Shown: positions 55,387-63,850, numbered from the stretch's first letter. The stretch: 64,000 nucleotides of DNA from Bacteroidota bacterium (GCA_947457075.1 CANGUG010000003.1:1-64000), one strand, 5' to 3'. Notes: generated by a model from the letters alone, not told the origin. Translations and numbers: made by a program.

Positions 55387-56205
55387 TTAATAGTTTCTGC
55401 GCATTACCCATTTTCCTTTAATCCACTCAAAATACAAATCGTCCCCATTGGGTACCAATGTGTTTTTCATCTTTAAATTATTCTCGATACTGCTTAATTC
55501 GGATAATACTAAGAGGGCATTGTTATTTTCAGTTCGGATATATGCATTACTACCTTTTTTATAGGAAAGAATAAAACGCTTAATAGGTTGTTTAGGTAGG
55601 CTTTCATCTGCTGGATAAGCAAAAAAATCACCCCCCAAAACTGGTTCATTATTTTCAAAATGAATTACTTCAATAATTTTATTTGAAATCTCTGCATCAT
55701 TTTCATCATAACCTAATAATGTATAATAGGTGATATTATTGTATTCATTTTGAACAATATCATAATAAATTGCACCTTGCCAATGTTTACGATCGGTGAT
55801 TTGATCATTGGGATTTTCAAAGTATTCAGAATCATCAAAAAATGGCAATAATTTTAATTGTCCATCAGGAGTGTTCATTTGCATGGCCCCTTTTTGTGAG
55901 AAAGTACCATCTTCATTGTCTAATTGCCAACTAAAAAATCTAAAGCTTTTGTCAGGTGCTGTTATAATTTTCACACTCACTAATGAATCAAAAGTATAAT
56001 TAAATGAAAAAGGATTTTTTAATGTTTGCACCAATGTCCTGGTAAACAAACTATCCGCGTAGTGTCTTTTTTGTACGGTAGAGTCTTCGGTAATCCCTTT
56101 AGCTATCAATTGTAAAGCTTCCCCTGTACTATCTGGGCTATTTTGAGCAAAAGATAGAGTAGTGATGGAAATAAGAAAAACGAAACATAAAATACGCTTA
56201 TTCAT
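55387..56205 (-). CDS. Secreted protein of unknown function
   Basis: From the ATG at 56205 the protein has 272 residues with signal peptide MNKRILCFVFLISITTLSFAQ; a TTG two codons upstream is unlikely. The mature part (NPFSFNYTFDSLVSVKIITAPDKSFRFFSWQLDNEDGTFSQKGAMQ, YYTLLGYDENDAEISNKIIEVIHF, LFFEWIKGKWVMRRNY-like end) has beta-strand character, with no catalytic or binding motif I know. The family appears widespread in Bacteroidota without a function. It follows gmhB by 18 bp and may share its transcript. Confidence 0.7.
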   Translation of the reverse strand: MNKRILCFVFLISITTLSFAQNSPDSTGEALQLIAKGITEDSTVQKRHYADSLFTRTLVQTLKNPFSFNYTFDSLVSVKIITAPDKSFRFFSWQLDNEDGTFSQKGAMQMNTPDGQLKLLPFFDDSEYFENPNDQITDRKHWQGAIYYDIVQNEYNNITYYTLLGYDENDAEISNKIIEVIHFENNEPVLGGDFFAYPADESLPKQPIKRFILSYKKGSNAYIRTENNNALLVLSELSSIENNLKMKNTLVPNGDDLYFEWIKGKWVMRRNY

Positions 56206-56223
56206 AATCAAATATAATAAACA

Positions 56224-56775
56224 TTACAATGCTTTCGCAAATGCCAATAAGGTATCAAACCTAACATCAATGGCGGGGTGGTTATTGGGTGTTTCAGGGT
56301 GTGTTGTATTCAAATAAACCGTATTCATGCCGGCATTTTTACCAAAATACATATCGCTTGGCCTATTTCCCACCATAATTGCTTCCTTAAATTCAATAGT
56401 GGGAAACTGTGCTTTAGCTTGAAAAGCCATACCGGGTTGTGGTTTTCTATTGGGGGATTCATTCTCCAAATCTGGACAATAATAAATATGATCAATCCTT
56501 CCGCCAACTGCATTTATTTGAGCCAACATATGGTGATGAATACTTGATAAATCATCATGGGTCATTAATCCTTTACCAATTCCTTTTTGATTGGTCGCAA
56601 TCACAATGGTTTTGAACTTGGATGCAAGAATGGGCATCGCCAATAAGCTTTCCTCATAAAATTGAAACTCATCCCAATTTCTAATGTAATCCTCGTTCTT
56701 TTCTACATTAATAACCCCATCTCTATCTAAAAAAAGTGTCCAGTGAGGGTTGATGTCTGAAATTTTAAATGACAT
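56224..56775 (-). CDS. gmhB: HAD-IIIA phosphatase, GmhB-like
   Basis: From the ATG at 56775 (MSFKISDINPHWTLFLDRDGVIN) the protein has 183 residues; a TTG start 16 codons earlier would overlap gmhA. The HAD motif I is FLDRDGVIN, motif II IATNQKGIGKG, motif III KPQPGMAFQAK, and VGNRPSDMYFGKNAGM carries the acidic pair. GmhB removes the 7-phosphate from heptose bisphosphate. The usual Zn-binding Cys set of GmhB is not seen: only one Cys, in YYCPDLENESPNRKP. With gmhA next to it the heptose assignment is likely, but histidinol-phosphatase-type activity is possible. Confidence 0.82.
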   Translation of the reverse strand: MSFKISDINPHWTLFLDRDGVINVEKNEDYIRNWDEFQFYEESLLAMPILASKFKTIVIATNQKGIGKGLMTHDDLSSIHHHMLAQINAVGGRIDHIYYCPDLENESPNRKPQPGMAFQAKAQFPTIEFKEAIMVGNRPSDMYFGKNAGMNTVYLNTTHPETPNNHPAIDVRFDTLLAFAKAL

Positions 56776-56815
56776 ATGTAAATGAATAATGGGATTGGAT
56801 TGTAAAGGGGGTTGA

Positions 56816-57394
56816 TTATCCAAAAATATTTATCTCCACTAATTCGCAAATAATATGTCCTACTAAAATGTGCGATTCTTGAATACGGGGAGTGGTGTTG
56901 GAAGGAATATTAATTAAATAATCGCCGAGTTCTTTCATGGTACCTCCTTTTTGGCCTGTAAATCCGATGGTAGTTACTCCAATGGTCTTTGCCATTTCAA
57001 AAGCTTTAACAATATTGCCAGAGTTGCCCGAAGTGCTAATGCCGACCAAAACATCCCCTGGTTTTGCCAAGCCTTCAAGTAACCTTGCATAAATTACATC
57101 ATAGCTATAATCGTTGGCTACTGCTGTTAAATAGGAGGTATTGCAATGTAAAGCATCCGAAGGTAAAGCTTTACGATCTTTATAAAAACGACCTGAAAAT
57201 TCAGCTGCTAAATGTTGCGCATCAGCAGCACTGCCACCATTGCCTGCAAAATAAACGGCATTCCCATTTTGAAAAGCTTTGGTGATTACATCGGTAACTA
57301 CTTGAATTTGTTGCACCAAATGTTCGTCAGCTAACAACCGCTGCTTTACATCTATGGAACCTTGGATAATTTCTTTAATGGCTTGGATTGACAT
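56816..57394 (-). CDS. gmhA: Phosphoheptose isomerase (SIS domain)
   Basis: A 192-residue SIS-fold protein. The phosphosugar-binding signatures are AGNGGSAADAQHLAAEFSGRFYKDRKALPSDAL, VGISTSGNSGNIVKAFEMAK and ESHILVGHIICELVE, the last with the active-site His and Glu. GmhA converts sedoheptulose 7-phosphate to D-glycero-D-manno-heptose 7-phosphate for LPS core or S-layer glycans. It lies 23 bp behind the GT4 gene in a minus-strand envelope cluster. Confidence 0.92.
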   Translation of the reverse strand: MSIQAIKEIIQGSIDVKQRLLADEHLVQQIQVVTDVITKAFQNGNAVYFAGNGGSAADAQHLAAEFSGRFYKDRKALPSDALHCNTSYLTAVANDYSYDVIYARLLEGLAKPGDVLVGISTSGNSGNIVKAFEMAKTIGVTTIGFTGQKGGTMKELGDYLINIPSNTTPRIQESHILVGHIICELVEINIFG

Positions 57395-57417
57395 ATAATA
57401 ATGGTATTATGCTGAGT

Positions 57418-58548
57418 TTATAATTGTTGATGCAAAATTAAAAAATTATCTGCCATTTGCTCCCAACTGTATTTTTTCTTTTCGGCTTGAATATGGGGTT
57501 TAAAGTAAACTGCACCTTTATCATATAATTGGGTAATTCCATTTGCAATTGCTTCTACTGATGGTTCTACTACAAAACCTACTTTACCATGAGGTACCGA
57601 ATCAGCCAAAGCACCAACATTGGTAACCAACATGGGTATTTCAAAATGATAGGCAAGGGGAGTGACTCCACTTTGTGTTGCGTTGCGATAAGGTTGTATG
57701 ATAAAATCAGCACTGCATACAAAATTTTTCACTTCCTCATCAGGTACAAATTGAGTATGTAAAATAATGCGGTCTTCTATGCCTAATGTTTTAATTAAAT
57801 CATAATATGGCTGTGCGTTTTCATAAAATTCACCTACGACCATTAATTTTATATTGGCATTTTTAATTGCATCTGTAGCCATTGCTTTTAACAACATATC
57901 CAGTCCTTTGTAATGTCGTATAAAACCAAAAAATAAAATAATTTTATCTTCCTCTTGTTGACCTATTATTTTTCGGGCTTCCGATTTCAAAATTGGATTT
58001 CCAAAATGTGCAAATATAGGATGAGGAGATAGTACAATGGGTTTATCAGAAAAACCTTTAACATCATTAGAAACCTTTTGGCTCATTGTTAAAAAACCAT
58101 CTACTGATTTTGCAAAGTAGCTGGTTAACTGACGATCCCCTAATCTTTTTTCATGTGGAATCATATTGTCCACAATGGAAATAACTTTAGTATGTTTATT
58201 AGATTTAGCAATTCTACAAATAGTCCCTAAACTAGGTGCTAAAAAGGGGATCCAATAACGCACGATAATTAAATCAGGTTTTTGTTTCCTTAATCTTAAG
58301 CCCACCCGTATCCAATTGAATGGATTAATTGAATTGATTAAAGAAAAAATAGCAACCTCTTTTGGAGCTGGTTCATTGCTATATTGAGTAGTTCCAGGGA
58401 ATAACAGGGAAGGATATTGTAAGGAAAAAGAGACAATAGTACTTTCAACTTTTATTTCGTTAAATGTTCTTGCCAATTGTTCGTCAAAAGCAGATAGACC
58501 ACCTCTCAAAGGCCAACCTGGACCAATTATAACCAAAGAATTTACCAT
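57418..58548 (-). CDS. GT4-type glycosyltransferase
   Basis: A 376-residue GT-B glycosyltransferase. The N-terminal domain starts VIIGPGWPLRGGLSAFDEQLARTF. The C-terminal donor domain has ILFFGFIRHYKGLDMLLKAM, ADFIIQPYRNATQSGVTPLAYHFEIPMLVTNVGALADSV, matching the EX7E-type region in layout although the first Glu is Gln. The sugar is not predicted. Its ATG overlaps the stop of the GT2 gene (ATGGTAA), so translation is probably coupled. Confidence 0.86.
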   Translation of the reverse strand: MVNSLVIIGPGWPLRGGLSAFDEQLARTFNEIKVESTIVSFSLQYPSLLFPGTTQYSNEPAPKEVAIFSLINSINPFNWIRVGLRLRKQKPDLIIVRYWIPFLAPSLGTICRIAKSNKHTKVISIVDNMIPHEKRLGDRQLTSYFAKSVDGFLTMSQKVSNDVKGFSDKPIVLSPHPIFAHFGNPILKSEARKIIGQQEEDKIILFFGFIRHYKGLDMLLKAMATDAIKNANIKLMVVGEFYENAQPYYDLIKTLGIEDRIILHTQFVPDEEVKNFVCSADFIIQPYRNATQSGVTPLAYHFEIPMLVTNVGALADSVPHGKVGFVVEPSVEAIANGITQLYDKGAVYFKPHIQAEKKKYSWEQMADNFLILHQQL

Positions 58549-59483
58549 CCTAGTTTTTCGGATATTAAATAGCTGTTTCTTTCAGCAGCATTTCGGTTAA
58601 TCAATTCTCCCAAGAAACCTGCCAAGAATAACTGAGCTCCAATTAGCATTGAAGTCAATGCAATATAAAATGCGGGTTTATTCGTAATGCTTGCTTCAGG
58701 TTGTATGAATTTTGAGATAATAATATATCCCACCGATCCAAATCCAATTAAAAAACAAAATGTGCCAAGTAAACCAAAAAACTGCATTGGTTTCTTGCCA
58801 AATTTTGATAAAAATTGAATGGTCATTAAATCTAAAAACCCATTTACAAATCTTTCCCAACCAAATTTAGTGGTGCCGTATTTTCTTGCTTGGTGCATTA
58901 CCACTTTCTCTCCAATTTTTTTAAAGCCTGCCCACTTCGCCAATATGGGAATATATCGGTGCATTTCACCAAAAACCTCAATACTCTTTACCACTTTTAA
59001 TTGATAGGCCTTAATACCGCAATTAAAATCATGCAAATGAATACCAGAGCTTTTTCTGGCTACTGCGTTGTAAATTTTGGATGGTATATTTTTAGTAAAT
59101 GTATTATCGTATCTTTTCTTTTTCCATCCACTGACTAAATGATATCCTTGTTTTACAATCATATCATAAAACTCTGGAATCTCGTCAGGCGAATCTTGTA
59201 AATCAGCATCCATTGTTACAACAATATCTCCTTGTGCAGCTTTAAATCCTTCATTCAATGCTGCCGACTTTCCATAGTTGCGTTGAAAGCGAATTCCTTT
59301 TAGTCCTGCAAATTCAGTGCATAATTTCTCAATCACTGACCAACTTTCATCATCACTGCCGTCGTCTACCATGATTACTTCATAGCTAAACTTGTTTTCT
59401 TGCATTACACGGTCAATCCATTGCATTAATTCAGGCAATGAATCAGCTTCGTTAAACAAGGGGATGACTACTGATATTTGCAT
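58542..59483 (-). CDS. Membrane GT2-family glycosyltransferase (ArnC/GtrB-like)
   Basis: A 313-residue protein. The GT-A catalytic domain has VVIPLFNEADSLPELMQWIDRV, MVDDGSDDESW, DADLQDSPDEIPEF (catalytic DxD) and KAYQLKVVKSIEVFGEMHRYIPILAKW. Two C-terminal membrane helices follow (FFGLLGTFCFLIGFGSVGYIII and AFYIALTSMLIGAQLFLAGFLGELI). This is the polyprenyl-phosphate glycosyltransferase layout. It is in the envelope cluster between the GT4 and DUF4199 genes. Confidence 0.9.
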   Translation of the reverse strand: MQISVVIPLFNEADSLPELMQWIDRVMQENKFSYEVIMVDDGSDDESWSVIEKLCTEFAGLKGIRFQRNYGKSAALNEGFKAAQGDIVVTMDADLQDSPDEIPEFYDMIVKQGYHLVSGWKKKRYDNTFTKNIPSKIYNAVARKSSGIHLHDFNCGIKAYQLKVVKSIEVFGEMHRYIPILAKWAGFKKIGEKVVMHQARKYGTTKFGWERFVNGFLDLMTIQFLSKFGKKPMQFFGLLGTFCFLIGFGSVGYIIISKFIQPEASITNKPAFYIALTSMLIGAQLFLAGFLGELINRNAAERNSYLISEKLGW

Positions 59484-59502
59484 AATACTTTTTTAATATT
59501 CT

Positions 59503-60021
59503 TTAAGCTGCCGAATTTTCAAAGGGGTTGGTATTTTTCTTGGCCACAGCTGCACCAATTAATGAGCCAATAAGTCCTAGAATGGCTAATCCTACCATAG
59601 AAAAACCTAATGTTAAAGAGACAAAATATTCTTTTACGAAATTCAAATTTTGTTCAATTGTATCTTTTGGGATTTGGGGATTTGATTCCATTTTTTTTCT
59701 GCTGATCCTAAGTGAAATATCAACTATTTCAGGAAATAAAAATTTAATAGAGAGTATTGTGTAAATACTTGTTATTGCTATAATTACTGCTGTGGTTTTA
59801 AATCCGTGTGCAAAAACATTGCCAAAAGTTACATGGTTGTTATTTTCATTGGAATATAATATAGCGCCATAAATTAAACCAGCAATAATTAACCCGTAGT
59901 TTAAATAATTAAGAGACTGCATTTCATATAAATTAAACACATATACAATAGTTGAAAAAACAATAGTAATAGTACTTAAAATAACTCCTTTTACAATATG
60001 ACTTGTCACTTTTGTTTCCAT
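59503..60021 (-). CDS. DUF4199 membrane protein
   Basis: A 172-residue protein with four predicted membrane helices (near residues 12-30, 36-55, 74-95 and 135-158) and a charged loop RISRKKMESNPQIPKDTIEQNLN before the last. The helix and loop pattern is that of DUF4199, a Bacteroidota family of unknown function often found next to a GT2 and the dihydroorotase-like gene, as here. No enzymatic motif. Confidence 0.85.
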   Translation of the reverse strand: METKVTSHIVKGVILSTITIVFSTIVYVFNLYEMQSLNYLNYGLIIAGLIYGAILYSNENNNHVTFGNVFAHGFKTTAVIIAITSIYTILSIKFLFPEIVDISLRISRKKMESNPQIPKDTIEQNLNFVKEYFVSLTLGFSMVGLAILGLIGSLIGAAVAKKNTNPFENSAA

Positions 60022-60042
60022 AAATTAAATGGGGGTTTGATT

Positions 60043-61311
60043 TTATAATGAATTTAAATTTAGTTTTCCCTTGGCATAAGTGCCTATTATCTTTCCATTC
60101 AAAGTTAGATCCCAGAAAGGTGAATTCGCGGATTTGCTTTTGGATTGATTCCGACTTAAGCAAGTTGTTTGTTTGTTGCTAAATAAGGTAAGTTCTGCTA
60201 TGTTACCTTCTGTAATGCTTGCATCACTCAGGTTAAATATTGTTCTGGCATTTTGTGAAAATAACTGAGCAATATGTGTTTCAGATAAGTTGGGTAATTG
60301 ATGTTGAACAGTTGCATAAGTGGTTTCAATACATGCAGTACCAGATTTTGCATTTTCAAACTCTACTGTTTTTCCATCCCAATCCTGAGGTAAATGATGT
60401 GCACTGATACAATCGACAGTTCCATCTTCAATAGCCTTTAATAATGCTTTTTGATCGGCCTTTGTTCTTAAAGGAGGGAACACTTTTAATAAGGTGTCGT
60501 AATTGGTTAAATCTTCCTCGGTAAAAAACAAATGATAGGGGGTAACACTACAAGAAATTTGTAAACCTTCCTTTTTAGCAGCAGCAATCAAGGCAATTCC
60601 TTTAGCGGTGCTTACTCCAGTGATATGTAATTTTGATTGTGTGTATCTTAAAAGTTCAATATCTCTTGAAATGATTAATTCTTCAGCAATGGATGGTATG
60701 CCAGGTAAACCCAATTGAGTCGATACTATTCCTTCATTCATCAAGCCCAAACTTCCTAAGCTTTTATCAATCGGCATTTGAATGGCTACACCCTCAAAAG
60801 CTTTCACATACTGTAATGCCTTTAAAAACAATAAAGTGGATTGAACAGGGTAGAGCCCATCACTAAAAGCAACTGCTCCATTAGAATGCATATCAATCAT
60901 TTCCGCTAAATCCTTACCCTCAATTTTCTTGGATAATGCACCAATGGGTAAAACATGAATAGGTAAATCCTGACTATGTTGTTTAATATAAGTAACCTGT
61001 GATTTAGTATCTACAATAGGTTGTGTATTGGGTACTGTAAAAACAGTGGTAAATCCACCTTGTTGAGCTGCAAAAGCACCTGAAGTTAAATTTTCCCTAT
61101 GTTCCATTCCTGGGTCACAGAATTGTACAAAGGGATCCACAAAACCTGGACTAACGCTGATATCCTTACCATCAATGGTTTGGTCTGCTTTTTCAGCACA
61201 GTGATCAGTAATGGAAACGATTTTTTGATTGTCTAAGAGAATATCTTTGATTTTGCCGTTGAAAGGCGACTTTGGATCTGCAATTTTGACCTGCTTGAGT
61301 AAGGTTGTCAT
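60043..61311 (-). CDS. Dihydroorotase-like protein lacking metal-binding residues (PyrX-type)
   Basis: A 422-residue amidohydrolase-fold protein clearly related to dihydroorotase (SVSPGFVDPFVQFCDPGMEHRENLTSGAFAAQQGGFTTVFTVPNTQP, GAVAFSDG, LHITGVSTAKG). The catalytic HxH is replaced (DPFVQF instead of D-x-H-x-H), the REPG arginine is Cys, and the TDHAPH motif is SAHHLPQD. Active enzymes need these for the zinc pair. In Pseudomonas a similar inactive DHOase supports aspartate transcarbamoylase structurally. The gene heads the minus-strand DUF4199/glycosyltransferase group; pyrB is not in the window. Confidence 0.85.
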   Translation of the reverse strand: MTTLLKQVKIADPKSPFNGKIKDILLDNQKIVSITDHCAEKADQTIDGKDISVSPGFVDPFVQFCDPGMEHRENLTSGAFAAQQGGFTTVFTVPNTQPIVDTKSQVTYIKQHSQDLPIHVLPIGALSKKIEGKDLAEMIDMHSNGAVAFSDGLYPVQSTLLFLKALQYVKAFEGVAIQMPIDKSLGSLGLMNEGIVSTQLGLPGIPSIAEELIISRDIELLRYTQSKLHITGVSTAKGIALIAAAKKEGLQISCSVTPYHLFFTEEDLTNYDTLLKVFPPLRTKADQKALLKAIEDGTVDCISAHHLPQDWDGKTVEFENAKSGTACIETTYATVQHQLPNLSETHIAQLFSQNARTIFNLSDASITEGNIAELTLFSNKQTTCLSRNQSKSKSANSPFWDLTLNGKIIGTYAKGKLNLNSL

Positions 61312-61362
61312 TTAAGTCAATAATATTTAATGCAATATACCCCGTTTTTTTCGATTTGGGAC

Positions 61363-61370
61363 TATATTTG
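61363..61370 (+). promoter_or_regulatory. -7 box of tRNA-Pro
   Basis: TATATTTG, followed by CAC, matches TAnnTTTG and lies 40 nt before the tRNA. No clear -33 TTG is seen at the proper distance. Confidence 0.5.
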
Positions 61371-61410
61371 CACCCCAAAAACCCTGTTTTTGAGTATAAA
61401 ACAGGTAAAT

Positions 61411-61487
61411 CGGGTGGTAGCGCAGTCCGGTAGCGTACACGTCTGGGGGGCGTGTGGTCGCAGGTTCAAATCCTGTCCACCCGACCA
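61411..61487 (+). tRNA. tRNA-Pro (anticodon GGG), CCA encoded
   Basis: The acceptor CGGGTGG/CCACCCG pairs fully. The D stem is GCGC/GCGT. The anticodon stem CACGT/GCGTG holds CTGGGGG, giving anticodon GGG. The T stem is GCAGG/CCTGT with loop TTCAAAT. The tRNA ends ACCA, so CCA is encoded, unlike the other two tRNAs here. Two short ORFs covering it on either strand are artefacts. Confidence 0.95.
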
Positions 61488-61499
61488 AAAAAGGAAATA

Positions 61500-61533
61500 T
61501 AAGCCACAACGAAGGTTGTGGCTTATTGTTTTA
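61500..61533 (+). terminator. Terminator after tRNA-Pro
   Basis: The stem TAAGCCACAAC/GTTGTGGCTTA (11 bp, loop GAAG) is followed by TTGTTTT. It lies 13 bp after the tRNA. Confidence 0.7.
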
Positions 61534-61541
61534 AAGAACGC

Positions 61542-61566
61542 ACAAATCAAGCTTGCTTGAATTTGT
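61542..61566. repeat. Hairpin with CAAGCTTGCTTGA loop
   Basis: ACAAAT/ATTTGT arms enclose CAAGCTTGCTTGA. The 11-nt core AAGCTTGCTTG (61549-61559) is the reverse complement of 7360-7370 in the tRNA-Arg gap. Confidence 0.5.
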
Positions 61567-61584
61567 AAGAGCATTAAAACAATA

Positions 61585-61603
61585 CAGACCACGAAGTGGG
61601 CTG
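61585..61603. repeat. Hairpin with C-GAA-G loop
   Basis: CAG-A-CCAC, the trinucleotide loop GAA, then GTGG-G-CTG: seven pairs with one A/G mismatch. C-GNA-G loops are known to be very stable in DNA. Confidence 0.45.
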
Positions 61604-61634
61604 ATATTTATATGCTTTTACAGTGAGGAAAATA

Positions 61635-61663
61635 GGATTAATGGAGCGAAGCGACATAAATCC
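61635..61663. repeat. Hairpin element copy 4, loop GAGCGAAGCGA
   Basis: Arms GGATTAATG (61635-61643) and CATAAATCC (61655-61663) pair at 8 of 9 positions. The loop GAGCGAAGCGA (61644-61654) is the exact reverse complement of the loops at 7116-7126, 7236-7246 and 7304-7314. Confidence 0.75.
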
Positions 61664-61703
61664 ATAAAGCTAAATCCAAGACCAAGAAGTGGTTGGGGTT
61701 ATA

Positions 61704-62408
61704 CTAAGCTCCATCCCAACTTCCTTCATATACCTTTATCCATCTATTATTTTTTTTAGAATAAATTGAAATGTAATATCCTTCAGTGACTTCATTTTCA
61801 TAAATGAGTTCAGGAAATCCATCGCCATCAATATCTACTTTTGACATTAATTTATCAGTACAATAAAGCATGCCGCCTGCGGCACTTCCATAATCAATAC
61901 AATCTTTGCGTTTTTTCAATTTTGGACGATCTGAAATTTCTAATGGCACTAGTGTTCCAATACCAATATTTGGATTGTTGGTTAATAAAGTATGCATTGG
62001 TTTTACATTCAATATCCCGCAGTGAATTCCTCCACTAATTCCTGTAATACCGGTTCTTTGAACTATAAATGTATTATTTCTAATGCCATTATTTAATTCG
62101 TATAATTTAGCGCCTTTTGATATATATGGTTGAATTAGTTTGCTATAATTTTTACATTCTTTGTTGTTTTCTAATTCATCATTGTCATTTTTAATACAAT
62201 TTGGGGGCTCTATATATTTCCCGTTAACATAAACTACGATTGGTTGTGCGCATGGGTAAGATTTATAATTATTACTATAATCATATGAATCACTCGCCAT
62301 AAAAATTACTGTAAAAGGGTTATTTTGTTCTATCCCATTATTTTTCAAATCATACTTAAATCCCAATGAAATAAAACTACCTAAAAATATAAATGCAAAT
62401 TTTTTCAT
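61704..62408 (-). CDS. Secreted protein of unknown function with FG-GAP-like end
   Basis: From the ATG at 62408 (MKKFAFIFLGSFISLGFKYDLKNN) the protein has 234 residues, with a hydrophobic N-terminus that may be a signal peptide or anchor. The centre has several cysteines (YPCAQPIVVYVNGKYIEPPNCIKND, CGILNVKPMH, KDCIDYGSAAGGMLYC), possibly forming disulfides. Near the end SKVDIDGDGFPELIYENEVTEGYYISIYSK resembles one FG-GAP/VCBS calcium loop. No known family is recognised. It stands alone between the palindrome cluster and the helicase gene. Confidence 0.65.
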   Translation of the reverse strand: MKKFAFIFLGSFISLGFKYDLKNNGIEQNNPFTVIFMASDSYDYSNNYKSYPCAQPIVVYVNGKYIEPPNCIKNDNDELENNKECKNYSKLIQPYISKGAKLYELNNGIRNNTFIVQRTGITGISGGIHCGILNVKPMHTLLTNNPNIGIGTLVPLEISDRPKLKKRKDCIDYGSAAGGMLYCTDKLMSKVDIDGDGFPELIYENEVTEGYYISIYSKKNNRWIKVYEGSWDGA

Positions 62409-62515
62409 CTTGTATTTTTTACAATTTATATAAAAAATTAATATATTCAAATTATAATATTTAATAATTTGTGAATATGTGATTTTAACGTACGCTAATC
62501 CTTTACCTTCGCCAT

Positions 62516-63844
62516 ATGAATTTTACCGACCTCAACCTAAATGCATCCTTACTCAATGCATTAGATGATTTAAAATACAAGCAGCCCACTACCATACAAC
62601 ACCGTGTATTCCCAATTGTTATGTCAGGAAGGGACGTTTGTGGTATAGCCCAAACAGGCACCGGTAAAACCTTCGCTTACTTACTACCATGCTTAAGACA
62701 ATGGAAATTTGATAAAAACAAAGATCCTCAAATTTTAATTTTAGTTCCCACCAGGGAATTGGTGGTTCAAGTGGTAGAAGCCGCAAAAAAACTTACCAAG
62801 TATATGAATGTGACCACCATTGGAGTTTTTGGTGGTGTAAATATTAACACACAAGCCAAAGAAGTTGAAAATGGGGTAGATGTATTAGTGGCCACTCCAG
62901 GAAGGTTATTTGATTTAATCATGAATGGTTCCATTAAAACAAAAACTATTAAAAAGTTAGTGATTGATGAAATGGATGAAATGTTGAATTTGGGATTCAG
63001 AAAACAAATCACCAATATTTTAGAATTACTTCCACAAAAACGTCAAAACTTATTATTTTCTGCCACCATAACCGAAGAGGTTGAAAAATTAATGGACGAT
63101 TATTTTACAGTACCAGAAAGAGTAGAAGCAGCTCCTACAGGTACTCCATTGGAAAACATAGTTCAATCAGGTTACGAAGTCCCTAATTTTAACACCAAGG
63201 TTAACTTATTAGAATTATTGCTGAGTTCAGATGAAAGTATGACCAAGGTTTTAATTTTTGCCGCTACGAAAAGTTTAGCCGATCAATTGTATGATAAATT
63301 AATTGAATTATTCCCCGATATCGTTGGTGTGATTCACTCTAATAAAGAACAAAATTATCGTTTTAATACAGTAAATCAATTTAAAGCAGGCGTCTTTAAG
63401 TATATTATCTCCACCGATGTAATGGCCCGTGGTATTGATGTTGCTGAAGTTACGCATGTAATTAATTTTGACACACCCGATGTGCCAGAAAATTATATTC
63501 ATCGAATTGGTAGAACAGGTAGAGCAGATAAAAAGGGAATTGCTATCACTTTTATAACGCCTAAAGAAGTTAAGGAAAGAACTGCTATTGAAACCTTAAT
63601 GAAGCAACCAATACCTATTCAAACTTTACCAGAAAATTTAAAAATATCTGAAATTTTAACTGAGGATGAAAAGCCAAAAGTGAGAATGAAAATTATTCAA
63701 ACTAAAGTACCTAAAAAAGAAGAGTCAGGCCCTGCATTTCATGAAAAATCTTTGAAGAATCAAAAAGTGAATGTGCGTAAGAATCATAAAGATGCAATGA
63801 TGAAAAAATATGGTAAGCCCAAAAAGCGTAAGGCAAAAAAATAA
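62516..63844 (+). CDS. DEAD-box RNA helicase (RhlE/DbpA-like)
   Basis: A 442-residue helicase. The Q motif region is LNASLLNALDDLKYKQPTTIQ, motif I AQTGTGKT, Ib TPGR, II DEMD (DEAD in most members), III SAT, V ARGIDV and VI HRIGRTGR. The C-terminal tail is Lys/Arg-rich (KKYGKPKKRKAKK), fitting RNA binding. It unwinds RNA in ribosome assembly or mRNA decay. A near-consensus -7 TACCTTCG is just upstream, and a strong terminator follows. Confidence 0.92.
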   Translation: MNFTDLNLNASLLNALDDLKYKQPTTIQHRVFPIVMSGRDVCGIAQTGTGKTFAYLLPCLRQWKFDKNKDPQILILVPTRELVVQVVEAAKKLTKYMNVTTIGVFGGVNINTQAKEVENGVDVLVATPGRLFDLIMNGSIKTKTIKKLVIDEMDEMLNLGFRKQITNILELLPQKRQNLLFSATITEEVEKLMDDYFTVPERVEAAPTGTPLENIVQSGYEVPNFNTKVNLLELLLSSDESMTKVLIFAATKSLADQLYDKLIELFPDIVGVIHSNKEQNYRFNTVNQFKAGVFKYIISTDVMARGIDVAEVTHVINFDTPDVPENYIHRIGRTGRADKKGIAITFITPKEVKERTAIETLMKQPIPIQTLPENLKISEILTEDEKPKVRMKIIQTKVPKKEESGPAFHEKSLKNQKVNVRKNHKDAMMKKYGKPKKRKAKK

Positions 63845-63850
63845 AAGCAT

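Noticed and set aside
61330..61592. Short ORFs on both strands across 61330-61592
   Set aside because: They overlap tRNA-Pro and its terminator and contain tRNA-derived peptides only.
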